Assembly (NCBI GenBank): GCA_035452965.1 | Contig: DAOTCE010000004.1 | Coordinates: forward strand, 124,001 to 188,000 | Length of the DNA: 64,000 nucleotides | Origin: Candidatus Paceibacterota bacterium | GTDB lineage: Bacteria; Verrucomicrobiota; Verrucomicrobiia; Limisphaerales; UBA8199 | Direction of reading: 5' to 3' | Shown here: positions 7,625-16,679 of the stretch, piece after piece | Layout: each line of letters begins with the position of its first letter | Numbering within the stretch: the stretch's first letter is position 1 | The notes under the pieces: generated by a model | Told to the model about the DNA's origin: nothing | What the model saw: only the letters and a program-made list of their open reading frames with translations | The model's database searches: none | Made by a program: the position numbers and the translations under genes

Positions 7625-9013
7625 ATGAAGAAACACCTCCCAACCCTGGTCGGAGCCAGCCTTATTGCGCTCCTGCCCAGCCTGCCCGCTGCGGCGCGAG
7701 CCGACAAGTTGCCTAATGTCGTCATCATTCTGGCCGACGATCTGGGCTACGGCGACCTGAGCTGCTATGGCCATCCTACCATCCGCACGCCCAACCTCGA
7801 CCGCATGGCCGCCGAGGGGATGCGCTTCACGGACTTTTACGTCGCGGCCACCGTTTGCACGCCCAGCCGCGCGGCGCTGCTGACCGGGCGGCTGCCCATT
7901 CGCAGCGGCATGTCGGGCGATTTGAAGCATCGGGTGCAGACAAAGAACTCACCCGGCGGCTTGCCGCCGGAGGAAATCACCATCGCGCGCGCCCTCAAGG
8001 GCAAGGGCTACGCCACCCAGGCCATCGGCAAGTGGCACCTCGGCCATTACCCGCAGAACCTGCCCACCGCCCACGGCTTCGACGGTTTTTACGGCCTGCG
8101 CTGGTCCAACGACATGGAGCCCGCGCAGGGCAATCCCAGGAACGCCTCCATGAGCCTCAACCCCAAGCTCGAATGGTGGAACTGCACGCTGATGCGCAAC
8201 GACCAGCCCATCGAGCAGCCCACCGACCTGAGCACCCTGACCAGGCGTTACACGGAGGAGGCGGTGCGCTTCATCCAGCAGAACCGGAAGCGGCCTTTCT
8301 TCCTGTACTTCGCGCACACTTACCCGCACGTCCCGCTTTTCGCCTCCAGGCAGTTCCAAAAGACCAGCCCGCGCGGCCAGTATGGGGACGTGGTGGAAGA
8401 GCTGGATTGGAGCGTCGGCCGGGTGCTGGACACCCTCCGCAAGCAAGGCTTGGACAAGAACACGCTGGTCTTCTTCACGAGCGACAACGGGCCGTGGCTG
8501 GTGAAGGACCAGGCTGGCGGCTGCGCCGGCCTGTTGCGGGGCGGCAAGGGCAGCACCTGGGAGGGCGGCATGCGCGAGCCGGGCATCGCCTGGTGGCCGG
8601 GCAAGATCAAGGCGGGCGTCGTCAACCGCGAGATGGCTTCCTCGCTGGACCTCTTCCCCACCTGCCTGAGTTTGGCCGGAGCGCCGGTCCCTTCCGATCG
8701 CCTCATTGACGGCGTGGACATGACGCCGCTGCTGCTAGGCAAGGGTCCCAGCCGGCGGAACCTGATGATCTACTACAATGGGGATGAGGTCTATGCCATG
8801 CGCAAGGGCCCTTACAAGGCCCACTTCACCACGTTCGCCGGCTACGGCAGGGACACTGCCCAGAAGCACGATCCGCCCTTGTTGTTCCATCTGCCGAGTG
8901 ATCCGGGGGAGCGCTTTGACGTTGCCGCCGAGCATCCCGATGTCGTCGCCGACATCCAGCAGGAAGTGGCGAAACACCGCGCTGCGCTGGTGCCCGGGAA
9001 ACGGCAATATTAA
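7625..9013 (+). CDS. Secreted sulfatase, family S1 type
   Basis: A 462-residue sulfatase with a signal peptide (MKKHLPTLVGASLIALLPSL, cleavage near ARA-DK). Motifs are NVVIILADDLGYGDLSCYG (metal site), CTPSRAALLTG (Cys to formylglycine), AIGKWHLGH and FTSDNGPW. It resembles arylsulfatase A or N-acetylgalactosamine-6-sulfatase-like bacterial enzymes more than the preceding gene does, so the two probably attack different sulfate esters. It follows the first sulfatase by 18 bp and is followed after about 90 bp by glycerol kinase. Confidence 0.93.
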   Translation: MKKHLPTLVGASLIALLPSLPAAARADKLPNVVIILADDLGYGDLSCYGHPTIRTPNLDRMAAEGMRFTDFYVAATVCTPSRAALLTGRLPIRSGMSGDLKHRVQTKNSPGGLPPEEITIARALKGKGYATQAIGKWHLGHYPQNLPTAHGFDGFYGLRWSNDMEPAQGNPRNASMSLNPKLEWWNCTLMRNDQPIEQPTDLSTLTRRYTEEAVRFIQQNRKRPFFLYFAHTYPHVPLFASRQFQKTSPRGQYGDVVEELDWSVGRVLDTLRKQGLDKNTLVFFTSDNGPWLVKDQAGGCAGLLRGGKGSTWEGGMREPGIAWWPGKIKAGVVNREMASSLDLFPTCLSLAGAPVPSDRLIDGVDMTPLLLGKGPSRRNLMIYYNGDEVYAMRKGPYKAHFTTFAGYGRDTAQKHDPPLLFHLPSDPGERFDVAAEHPDVVADIQQEVAKHRAALVPGKRQY

Positions 9014-9105
9014 CTCCTGGCCAACGTGCATCACGATCCTGATCCAACTGCGGGAAGCATGCCGCTCCCGACGGGCCTGTCCTGAGCCCCGGCTGTCTAA
9101 CCCCC

Positions 9106-10623
9106 ATGTCTTTCATCCTGGCATTGGATCAGGGCACCACGAGCTCGCGTGCGATCGTCTTTGATCACGCCGGGGCGGTCCGTGCCAGCGCCCAGAAGGA
9201 GTTCTCTCAACTCTATCCTCAGGCCGGCTGGGTGGAGCACGATCCGATCGAGATTTGGTCCAGCCAGGTTGAGGTGGCCCGGACCGCGCTGGCCCGCGCC
9301 AGGCTGACCGCCGCGGACCTTGCAGCCATCGGCATTACCAATCAACGCGAGACCACGGTCATCTGGGACCGCCGGTCCGGCGAGCCCATCCACAACGCCA
9401 TCGTCTGGCAGGACCGCCGCACCGCCGGGTTCTGCGACGAACTTAAGCGCGCGGGCCACGGGGACCTGATCACACGCAAGACCGGCCTGGTCATTGACGC
9501 CTACTTCTCGGGGAGCAAGATTCGCTGGCTGCTGGACCATGTGCCGGGCGCCCGGGCGCGCGCGGAGGGCGGCGAGTTGGCCTTCGGCACGATTGACACC
9601 TGGCTGCTGTGGAAGGTGACCGGGGGAGCCCTCCACCTCACCGATCCCAGCAACGCCTCCCGCACCTTGCTGTTCAACCTGCACACCGGCGCCTGGGACG
9701 ACGAATTGCTGCGCCTGCTGGATGTGCCGCGCGCGTTGTTGCCCGAGGTGCGGTCGTCGAGCGAGGTCTACGGCGAGACCGCCACGAGCCTGTTTGGCGG
9801 GGCGGTGCCGGTCGCGGGCATCGCGGGGGACCAGCAGGCCGCCTTGTTCGGCCAGAACTGCTTCACGCGCGGCCTAGCCAAGAATACTTACGGCACCGGC
9901 TGCTTTATGCTGATGAACACCGGGCCGCAGCCCGTCGCCTCCCGCCACCAGCTTCTCACCACGGTCGCTTGGAAGACCGGCGGGCAGACCAATTTCGCCC
10001 TGGAAGGCAGTGTCTTCATCGGCGGCGCCGTCGTTCAATGGCTGCGGGACGGCCTCGGGCTCATCAAATCCTCGGCGGACGTCGAGGCCCTGGCCGCCAG
10101 CGTGCCCGACTGCGGCGGCGTTTACCTCGTGCCGGCTTTCGCGGGGCTGGGCGCGCCGCACTGGGACCAATACGCCCGCGGCACCATCACCGGCCTGACG
10201 CGCGGCACCACCGCCGGCCACATCGCCCGCGCCGCGCTCGAAGGCATCGCCTTCCAGGTGGCGGACGTGCTCGAAGTGATGCAGGAGGATTCGGGCTTCC
10301 CGGTGCGCGAATTGCGGGTGGACGGCGGCGCTTCCGCCAACAACCTGCTGCTGCAGTTTCAAGCGGACTTGCTGCAAGTGCCGGTCACCCGGCCCAAGGT
10401 GGCCGAGACCACCGCGCTGGGCGCGGCCGGCCTGGCGGGCCTGGCAGTCGGGTTTTGGAAGGATTGCGCCGAGGTCGGGAAAACCTGGCAGCCGGACAGG
10501 ACCTTCGCGCCCGCAAAGAAGCGGGACGAGGTAGCGCATCGCCGCCGCCGCTGGGCGGAGGCGCTCAATCGCGCCCGCGAGTGGGAAGAGCAAAGCCAGG
10601 CCAGGCCCGGAAGCCCGACTTGA
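9106..10623 (+). CDS. glpK: Glycerol kinase
   Basis: A 505-residue FGGY-family kinase that phosphorylates glycerol to sn-glycerol 3-phosphate with ATP. Seen in the sequence: the N-terminal phosphate loop DQGTTSSRAIVFD, the substrate-region ITNQRETTVIWDR, GDQQAALFGQ, and the FGGY signature region GLGAPHWDQYARGTITGLTR. Length and order match bacterial GlpK. No glycerol facilitator or GlpD neighbour is present; it sits between sulfatase genes, so it may serve lipid or glyceroglycolipid breakdown rather than a classic glp operon. The ATG at 9106 begins the family's usual first strand. Confidence 0.95.
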   Translation: MSFILALDQGTTSSRAIVFDHAGAVRASAQKEFSQLYPQAGWVEHDPIEIWSSQVEVARTALARARLTAADLAAIGITNQRETTVIWDRRSGEPIHNAIVWQDRRTAGFCDELKRAGHGDLITRKTGLVIDAYFSGSKIRWLLDHVPGARARAEGGELAFGTIDTWLLWKVTGGALHLTDPSNASRTLLFNLHTGAWDDELLRLLDVPRALLPEVRSSSEVYGETATSLFGGAVPVAGIAGDQQAALFGQNCFTRGLAKNTYGTGCFMLMNTGPQPVASRHQLLTTVAWKTGGQTNFALEGSVFIGGAVVQWLRDGLGLIKSSADVEALAASVPDCGGVYLVPAFAGLGAPHWDQYARGTITGLTRGTTAGHIARAALEGIAFQVADVLEVMQEDSGFPVRELRVDGGASANNLLLQFQADLLQVPVTRPKVAETTALGAAGLAGLAVGFWKDCAEVGKTWQPDRTFAPAKKRDEVAHRRRRWAEALNRAREWEEQSQARPGSPT

Positions 10624-10668
10624 GCAGCGGCGGAATTCAAAGTGCCGACGGTGGTGGTTTGAGCGCGC

Positions 10669-12282
10669 GTGAATAAGTTTCGGCCTGACACTGGGCAAGC
10701 CCGCTGGTTAGCCTGCATCCTCGTGAAGCAAACTGCGATCCTCCGCTTGGGGTGTCGATTTGGCGCCTGGATAGGGCTGCTGATTTGTTTGGCCGCCACC
10801 GGTGCGGCGGGAGCCGCCAAGCCTGACATCCTCCTCCTCATGCCCGACCAGATGCGCGGGGACTGTTTGTCTCTGCTTGAGCATCCGGCCGTGCGCACGC
10901 CGCATCTGGACAAGCTGGCCCGGGAAGGCGCGCTCTTCCGGCGAGCGTACTCGACGTGTCCCTCCTGCATCCCGGCGCGCGCAGCGATGCTCACGGGGCT
11001 GTTTCCAGCCACCAGCGGCGTGGTCGGCTATGCGGCCAAACCCATTACCCATCCCACCATGCCCCGGTTGCTCGCGGACGCCGGGTACCGCACCCTGCTG
11101 GTCGGGCGTTACATGCATCAGAAGCCTGAGACCGAGTCGTACGGCTACCAGAAGGAAATCCGCGGTTCGACCTATGTGGCGGGAGACGACTATGACACCT
11201 TTCTCAAGCAAGTTGCCCCCGACACAGGCGGCATTCGCAACCTGGTGACCAGGCTCGGTCTGTCCAACAACGGCTGGCAGGCCGCGCCCTGGCCGCTGGC
11301 CGATGATCTGCATCCCACCGCCTGGGTTGTCGAACAGGCCCGCAAGACGCTGAGGGCAGCCGCCCCCGACCAGCCCCTGTTTCTGACGACCTCGTTTTAC
11401 GCGCCCCATCCGCCGCTCTTTCCGCCCAGGCGGTATTTTGACGCCTACATGGTGCAGAAGTTGCCCGCGCCGGCGCACGGCGACTGGGTGAATTGGCCAG
11501 CCCTCTCGCCCGAAGGTGATAAGGCAGGCCACCGCGTGTTGCTGGAAGGCGACGCGCTGCGCAGGGCCCAGGCAGGCTACTTTGGCCTGATCGAACATTT
11601 GGACGACCAGATCGCGCCGCTGATTGCCGAGTTCAAGGAGCGCCGCCAGAGGACCAAGCGGCCCTGGATAATTGTGGTCACGTCCGATCACGGCGAGATG
11701 CTGGGCGACCACGGCTATTACAGGAAATGCGAGCCGTTCGAGGGCTCGGCCAACATACCCTTCCTCGTGGCGGGCTCGCCGGAGTTGGGGTTCAAGGCGG
11801 GTCTGCACTGCCTGCGACCGGTCTGCCTCGAAGATGTAATGCCCACCCTGCTGGCGTTGGCCGGCGCAAACTGCCCTCGGCCGATGGACGGGGTGAACCT
11901 GGTTCCCGTGCTCCGTGGGGAGCGGCAAGTGGTCCGCGAGCACCTGCATTTCGAGCACGCGCCCTGTTACAGCAAGCAGCAGGCCTTCCACGCGCTTACC
12001 GATGGCCAGTTCAAGTATATCTGGCGGCCTGTGGACGGGACGGAGCACCTGTTTGCCCTGCTCCAGGACCCGCGGGAAGAGCATGACCTGGCCAAAGTCG
12101 CGTCGCAGCGCGCGTTGCTGGAACGCTGGCGCGCGCGGATGGTGGCACAGCTTGCCGGGCGGCCCGAGGGATTTTCCGATGGCACCAACCTGATCACCGG
12201 ACGGCCCTATCCGCCGCTCCAGGAAAGGCTGAAAGGGAGCGGCCGAACGCCGGGCCCTGCCCGCGCAGGCAGCACCAAATAG
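10669..12282 (+). CDS. Secreted sulfatase/phosphodiesterase-like hydrolase
   Basis: A third member of the alkaline-phosphatase-like sulfatase fold, 537 residues from a GTG at 10669. A second GTG at 10723 (KQTAILRLGCRFG, then a hydrophobic core and AGA-AKP) would place the signal peptide at the very N-terminus and may be the true start; neither has a good ribosome site. Metal-site residues are in DILLLMPDQMRGD, the modified Cys in CIPARAAMLTG, and VTSDHGEMLGDHG is the second metal motif. These features fit choline-sulfatase-like or heparan-type sulfatases. It lies 45 bp after glpK. Confidence 0.9.
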   Translation: MNKFRPDTGQARWLACILVKQTAILRLGCRFGAWIGLLICLAATGAAGAAKPDILLLMPDQMRGDCLSLLEHPAVRTPHLDKLAREGALFRRAYSTCPSCIPARAAMLTGLFPATSGVVGYAAKPITHPTMPRLLADAGYRTLLVGRYMHQKPETESYGYQKEIRGSTYVAGDDYDTFLKQVAPDTGGIRNLVTRLGLSNNGWQAAPWPLADDLHPTAWVVEQARKTLRAAAPDQPLFLTTSFYAPHPPLFPPRRYFDAYMVQKLPAPAHGDWVNWPALSPEGDKAGHRVLLEGDALRRAQAGYFGLIEHLDDQIAPLIAEFKERRQRTKRPWIIVVTSDHGEMLGDHGYYRKCEPFEGSANIPFLVAGSPELGFKAGLHCLRPVCLEDVMPTLLALAGANCPRPMDGVNLVPVLRGERQVVREHLHFEHAPCYSKQQAFHALTDGQFKYIWRPVDGTEHLFALLQDPREEHDLAKVASQRALLERWRARMVAQLAGRPEGFSDGTNLITGRPYPPLQERLKGSGRTPGPARAGSTK

Positions 12283-12307
12283 ACAACTGCCGACAGCGAA
12301 TCATTTT

Positions 12308-13597
12308 ATGGATCACTCGATATCACGGCGCACATTTCTTAAGACCAGCTTGCTGACGACCGGCGGGTTCTGGCTGGCGACAACCCCGGGCTTCGCCAGG
12401 AAGTTCTCCGCCAATGAGAAACTCAACCTGGGTGTGGTGGGCACCATCAACCGCGCCCGCGCCAATATCAACGGCGTGCAAAGCGAGAACATCGTCGCCA
12501 TCTGCGACATTGACGACCAGTTGCTCGCCGCGGCGCAGGCCAAATTCCCCCGGGCCAGAACTTATACCGACTTCCGCCGGATGTTGGGCCAGCGGGACCT
12601 TGACGCCGTGGTCATCAGCACGCCCGACCACACGCACGCCGCGGCTACAATGGCAGCCCTGAAGTCCGGCCGCCATGTGTATTGCGAGAAGCCCCTGGCG
12701 CATGATGTGTTCGAGGTGCGCGCCGTCACGAACGAGGCGCGCAAGCGCAAGGTCGCCACGCAGATGGGCACGCAGATCCACGCCACGGCCAACTACCGGC
12801 GCGTGGTGGAACTGATCGAGGCCGGGACCATCGGGCTGGTCAGCGAGGTCCATGTGTGGTGCGAGCGAATCTGGGAGGGGCAAGGGCGGCCGGTGGAGAC
12901 GCCGCCTGTTCCCGCGGGGCTTCATTGGGATTTGTGGCTCGGCCCGGCGCCGGCGCGGCCTTATCACCCGACCTACCATCCGAAGGGCTGGCGGCGCTGG
13001 TGGGATTTCGGCGGGGGCACACTGGGAGACATGGGCTGCCATTATATGGACCTGCCTTTCTGGGCGCTGAAGCTGCGCGCCCCGACGAAGATCGAGGCCG
13101 AAGGTCCGCCTCCACAGGCGGAGACGACGCCGGGCTGGCTGATTGTGCGCTACCAATTCCCCGCGCGCGGTCCGCTGCCTGGAACGCAGCTCACTTGGTA
13201 CAACGGGGGGAAGCTGCCCAAGCTGATCGAGGAAGGGAAAGTGCCCGACTGGCAAGCCGGCGTGCTCTTCGTCGGCACCAAGGGAATGTTGCTGGCGGAC
13301 TACAGCCGGCGACGGCTGCTGCCGGAGGCGGATTTCGCGGGATTCGCGCCGCCGGCTCCTTCCATCCCCGACTCGATCGGTCACCACGAAGAATGGATTG
13401 CCGCCTGCAAGGGAGGCGCCCCTGCGCTCTGCAATTTCAACTACAGCGGTCCGCTGACGGAAGCCGTCCTGCTGGGCAATGCCGCCTACCGCACCGGCCG
13501 GAGCCTGGAGTGGAATACGGCGGCGTGCAAAGTGACCAACACGCGGGAGGCCGACCCGTTCATCCGCCGCCGGTATCGCAAGGGCTGGAAGCTCTGA
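12308..13597 (+). CDS. Gfo/Idh/MocA family oxidoreductase, Tat-exported
   Basis: A 429-residue NAD(P)-dependent sugar oxidoreductase-like protein. The N-terminus has a twin-arginine signal (SRRTFLKTSLLTTGGFW). The Rossmann domain follows (LNLGVVGTINRARANI, a variant of the GxGxxG loop), with the catalytic-lysine motif intact as CEKPLAHD and the expected DHTHAAATMAAL. The C-terminal half is the usual alpha/beta substrate domain with GGTLGDMGCHYMD. Exported homologues are abundant in Planctomycetes and Verrucomicrobia and sit among polysaccharide genes, as here, 25 bp after a sulfatase. Confidence 0.92.
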   Translation: MDHSISRRTFLKTSLLTTGGFWLATTPGFARKFSANEKLNLGVVGTINRARANINGVQSENIVAICDIDDQLLAAAQAKFPRARTYTDFRRMLGQRDLDAVVISTPDHTHAAATMAALKSGRHVYCEKPLAHDVFEVRAVTNEARKRKVATQMGTQIHATANYRRVVELIEAGTIGLVSEVHVWCERIWEGQGRPVETPPVPAGLHWDLWLGPAPARPYHPTYHPKGWRRWWDFGGGTLGDMGCHYMDLPFWALKLRAPTKIEAEGPPPQAETTPGWLIVRYQFPARGPLPGTQLTWYNGGKLPKLIEEGKVPDWQAGVLFVGTKGMLLADYSRRRLLPEADFAGFAPPAPSIPDSIGHHEEWIAACKGGAPALCNFNYSGPLTEAVLLGNAAYRTGRSLEWNTAACKVTNTREADPFIRRRYRKGWKL

Positions 13598-13737
13598 CGG
13601 GGCGTGTCTCAAAGGCCGCGCACGCGCACCGGGCTGAAGCCGCGGTGGTAATGAGAAGCGGCCCTCGCCTTGCGAGCGAGCACCCGGCACGTTCTTACGG
13701 GCGTGGTTTGGCACATCCACGCAGCCTGGGTTAGACT

Positions 13738-16083
13738 GTGCCCGGACAACGAGCGATGCACAGCGACCAGACAACTGAGGTGATCGAGCAACCTGCGGGG
13801 CATTCCGCCTCGCCCTCGGCAACGGCGTTCGCCATCGGGGGCATGACGTGCCCGAACTGCGCGCGCCATGTCACTGAAGCCATCCAAGGCGTCTCCGGTG
13901 TGCGCGCTGCGACGGTGAACCTTGAAGGCGGCTCGGCGGCCGTGCGCTGGGCATCCGGTGCGCGGCAAGATATCGGGGCGGTCGTGCGGGCGGTGCAGGA
14001 AGCGGGCTATCAGGCCCGCGCAGTCGAGGGCCCGGCTCAGGACGCGGTTCGGCCCAAGCTGGGCGGGTGGGGCCTTAATCTGTGGGTGGGTGTCCTTGGC
14101 ACCGCGCCCATGATGATCGGCGAGTGGGTTTTCGGTCTGGGCATGAGCGGCTGGTTTCAGTGGTTTTCCTTCCTCCTGGCCAGCGTCGTGCAAATCGTCG
14201 CCGGCGCGCCGTTCTATCGCGGCGCGTGGAGCCAGCTCAAGGCCGGCCGCTCCAACATGGACACGCTCGTGGCGCTGGGCTCGACCACCGCCTTCGCCTA
14301 CAGCACCTGGGCGCTGCTCAGCCGTTCCAGCGGCCACCTCTTTTTCATGGAAGCCGCCGCCATCATCACGCTGATCAGCGTGGGGCATTGGCTGGAGTCG
14401 CGCGCAAGCGCGCGGGCGTCCGGCGCCTTGCGGCAGTTGCTGGATCTTGCGCCCGCCCTGGCGCGCCGGCGCGAGCCCGACGGCGCGGAGCACGAGGTTC
14501 CGGTGGCGCACTTGCGGGTGGCGGATCGGGTCGTCCTGCGGCCGGGCGACCGGGTGCCGACTGACGGCGAAGCGGAGGAAGGCAATTCGGCGGTGGATGA
14601 ATCCATGCTGACCGGTGAATCCGTGCCAGTGGACAAGGCCGCCGGGAGCCGGCTTTACGCGGGCACGGCCAACCTCAACGGCCATCTGGTAATGCGCGTC
14701 ACCGCGACCGGCGAGGAGACGGCCCTGGCGCACATCATTGCGGCCGTGCAGCGCGCACAGACCAGCCGCGCTCATATTCAGCGGCTGGGGGACCGGGTCA
14801 GCAGCGTGTTTGTGCCGCTGGTGGTGGTGGTGGCGCTCGCGGCCGGCCTTGCCTGGGGACTTGCGCCCGATTGGACCCGGCAGGTGCACGACGCACTGTC
14901 GCCGTTCCTCTGGCCGGCGCACCTGCCGGAAGGTCCGCTGGCCGCGGCGTTTATCATCGCCGCCGGCGTTCTGATCATCGCCTGCCCGTGCGCGATGGGA
15001 CTGGCCACGCCGGTTGCCATCATGGCCGGTTCGAACGCGGCGGCGCAGCGCGGCATTCTCATCCGCGACGGCGTGGCGCTCGAAAAGGCCGGCCGGGTCA
15101 CCGCGGTGCTTTTCGATAAGACGGGGACGCTGACGAAGGGCCAGCCGGAGGTGGTCAAGGTGTGGGAGAAAGGCGAGGTGCGCAGTCCGGGTTCTGAGGC
15201 TCGAGATTCCATCACGGCGCTGGCTGCCGCCCTGGCTGGCCACTCCTCGCATCCCATCAGCCAGGCCGTCGCGCGGCTTTCGCCGGGCGGACCGGCGTTG
15301 GCGGACTGGCGGGAGGTCCGCGGAGCCGGGGTCCAGGCCAATCTCAAACCCGGTCACCCGTCAGTCGTGGCCAATCAGGAGTCGGGCGGCACAGCCCGGC
15401 TCGGGTCTCTTCGCTGGCTAGGGGAGTCGGGTGTGGACCTGGCGCCGGGGGAAGGGTTCGTTCAGGAATGGGCTTCCCAAGGTGCTACGGTGGTGGGCCT
15501 GGCGGTGGAAGGCTCGTTGCAGGCCTTGTTCGCGGTGAAGGACGCTCTCAAATCCGGCGCCGCCGAAGTCATCCGCAAACTTGAGCGGCAAGGATTGCGG
15601 CTCTACCTGGTGACCGGCGACAATCCCCTGACCGCCGGGAGCATCGCCCGCCAGACCGGCATCCGGCCGGAGAATATCTTTGCCCAGGTGCGCCCCGAGC
15701 AAAAGGCGGAGCTGGTGAGGAAACTGCAGCAGCAGGGCGGGCGCGTGGCGTTTGTCGGCGATGGCATCAACGACGCGCCGGCACTCGAACAAGCCGACCT
15801 GGGAGTCGCGGTGAGCCGGGCCAGCGATGTGGCGCGGGAGGCGGCGGATATCATCCTGCTGAAGTCCGAAATCGAGGCGGTGCCCGAGAGCCTCGGACTG
15901 GCGCGGGCGACCCTGCGCACCATCAAACAGAACCTGTTCTGGGCGTTCTTCTACAACGCCATCGGCGTGCCGCTGGCGGCGCTTGGATTCCTGAGCCCCA
16001 TCCTGTGCGCGGCGGCGATGGGATTGTCGGACCTGGTGGTCATTGGCAACGCCCTGCGCCTGCGGTGGTGGCGGTCGCCGTAG
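13738..16083 (+). CDS. copA: Copper-type heavy-metal P-type ATPase
   Basis: A 781-residue P1B-ATPase that exports monovalent copper, by family. One heavy-metal-associated domain (about 25-95) carries GMTCPNC. Eight membrane segments are expected, with the ion-site motif ACPCAMGLATP, then the phosphorylation motif DKTGTLTKG, the HP motif in GHSSHPISQA and the hinge GDGINDAPAL. The final helices contain FYNAIGVPLAALG and MGLSDLVVIGNALRL, as in CopA proteins. The GTG at 13738 and an ATG at 13756 are alternative starts. No copper-responsive regulator is adjacent; the 140 bp upstream holds no gene. Confidence 0.92.
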   Translation: MPGQRAMHSDQTTEVIEQPAGHSASPSATAFAIGGMTCPNCARHVTEAIQGVSGVRAATVNLEGGSAAVRWASGARQDIGAVVRAVQEAGYQARAVEGPAQDAVRPKLGGWGLNLWVGVLGTAPMMIGEWVFGLGMSGWFQWFSFLLASVVQIVAGAPFYRGAWSQLKAGRSNMDTLVALGSTTAFAYSTWALLSRSSGHLFFMEAAAIITLISVGHWLESRASARASGALRQLLDLAPALARRREPDGAEHEVPVAHLRVADRVVLRPGDRVPTDGEAEEGNSAVDESMLTGESVPVDKAAGSRLYAGTANLNGHLVMRVTATGEETALAHIIAAVQRAQTSRAHIQRLGDRVSSVFVPLVVVVALAAGLAWGLAPDWTRQVHDALSPFLWPAHLPEGPLAAAFIIAAGVLIIACPCAMGLATPVAIMAGSNAAAQRGILIRDGVALEKAGRVTAVLFDKTGTLTKGQPEVVKVWEKGEVRSPGSEARDSITALAAALAGHSSHPISQAVARLSPGGPALADWREVRGAGVQANLKPGHPSVVANQESGGTARLGSLRWLGESGVDLAPGEGFVQEWASQGATVVGLAVEGSLQALFAVKDALKSGAAEVIRKLERQGLRLYLVTGDNPLTAGSIARQTGIRPENIFAQVRPEQKAELVRKLQQQGGRVAFVGDGINDAPALEQADLGVAVSRASDVAREAADIILLKSEIEAVPESLGLARATLRTIKQNLFWAFFYNAIGVPLAALGFLSPILCAAAMGLSDLVVIGNALRLRWWRSP

Positions 16084-16167
16084 CAACGGTGCGCCGCGTG
16101 AGGGCACGCGGCCTGCAAGCAGCGCGGCCTCGGTGGCGGCCTCGCCAGCCAGCCAGTGGCGTTGCGG

Positions 16168-16608
16168 TTACTTGCGCGCCGGCGGGAGGAGGATATCACC
16201 GGCGCTGAGGGCCGATTCGTCCTTCCAGGAGTTGGTGCTGAGGTTGAGGATGGAGTAATTCGTCTTGAAGCGTTCGTAACCGGCACGCTCGAAGAGCAGG
16301 TCCACCGAGAACCAGCCTCCTCCCCCAAGCGGGCTCAACACACGCTCGGCCTCCAGCACGAACAAGCCGTCCCGGTCCGTGCGCACCTCTTTCCTGGCTT
16401 GCAGCGCCGCGCCGCCTTTGCCGGGTTCGGTGGTTCTGGGCTCCCCCGTTCGTTCATTCCGGATCACCTTCACGCCGGCCAGCGGCTGGAGGGTGTCCGC
16501 CGCCAACACGCGACCTGTCACCCGCGGAGAAACGCAGACCGAAAGCGGACGCGACTTGCAGCCGCCCACTGCCAGGACGGCCAGACCCAGCGCCAGAAGT
16601 TTCTTCAT
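16168..16608 (-). CDS. Lipoprotein with a carboxypeptidase-regulatory-like domain
   Basis: A 146-residue lipoprotein. The ATG at 16608 is chosen because it begins a short lipoprotein signal (MKKLLALGLAVLAVGGC); the longer frame adds 12 residues before it. After lipidation at the Cys, a beta-sandwich-like stretch follows (VTGRVLAADTLQPLAGVKV), the usual start of carboxypeptidase regulatory-like or Cna-B-like domains. There is no catalytic motif. It converges on the copper ATPase gene and lies 71 bp downstream of the nuclease gene on the same strand, perhaps in one transcript. Function is unknown. Confidence 0.7.
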   Translation of the reverse strand: MKKLLALGLAVLAVGGCKSRPLSVCVSPRVTGRVLAADTLQPLAGVKVIRNERTGEPRTTEPGKGGAALQARKEVRTDRDGLFVLEAERVLSPLGGGGWFSVDLLFERAGYERFKTNYSILNLSTNSWKDESALSAGDILLPPARK

Positions 16609-16679
16609 GGCCGAATAGTAGCAGCCTCGGCCAAGGGGACTCAAGAAGTCGTGGCCGCCGGCGTCAGGGTGTGCTCGGG

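Noticed and set aside
6086..7930. 614-residue minus-strand frame
   Set aside because: It is antisense to two sulfatase genes with complete motifs; a shadow frame in GC-rich DNA. The same applies to the long antisense frames opposite glpK, copA, the sulfatase at 10669-12282 and the aldehyde dehydrogenase.
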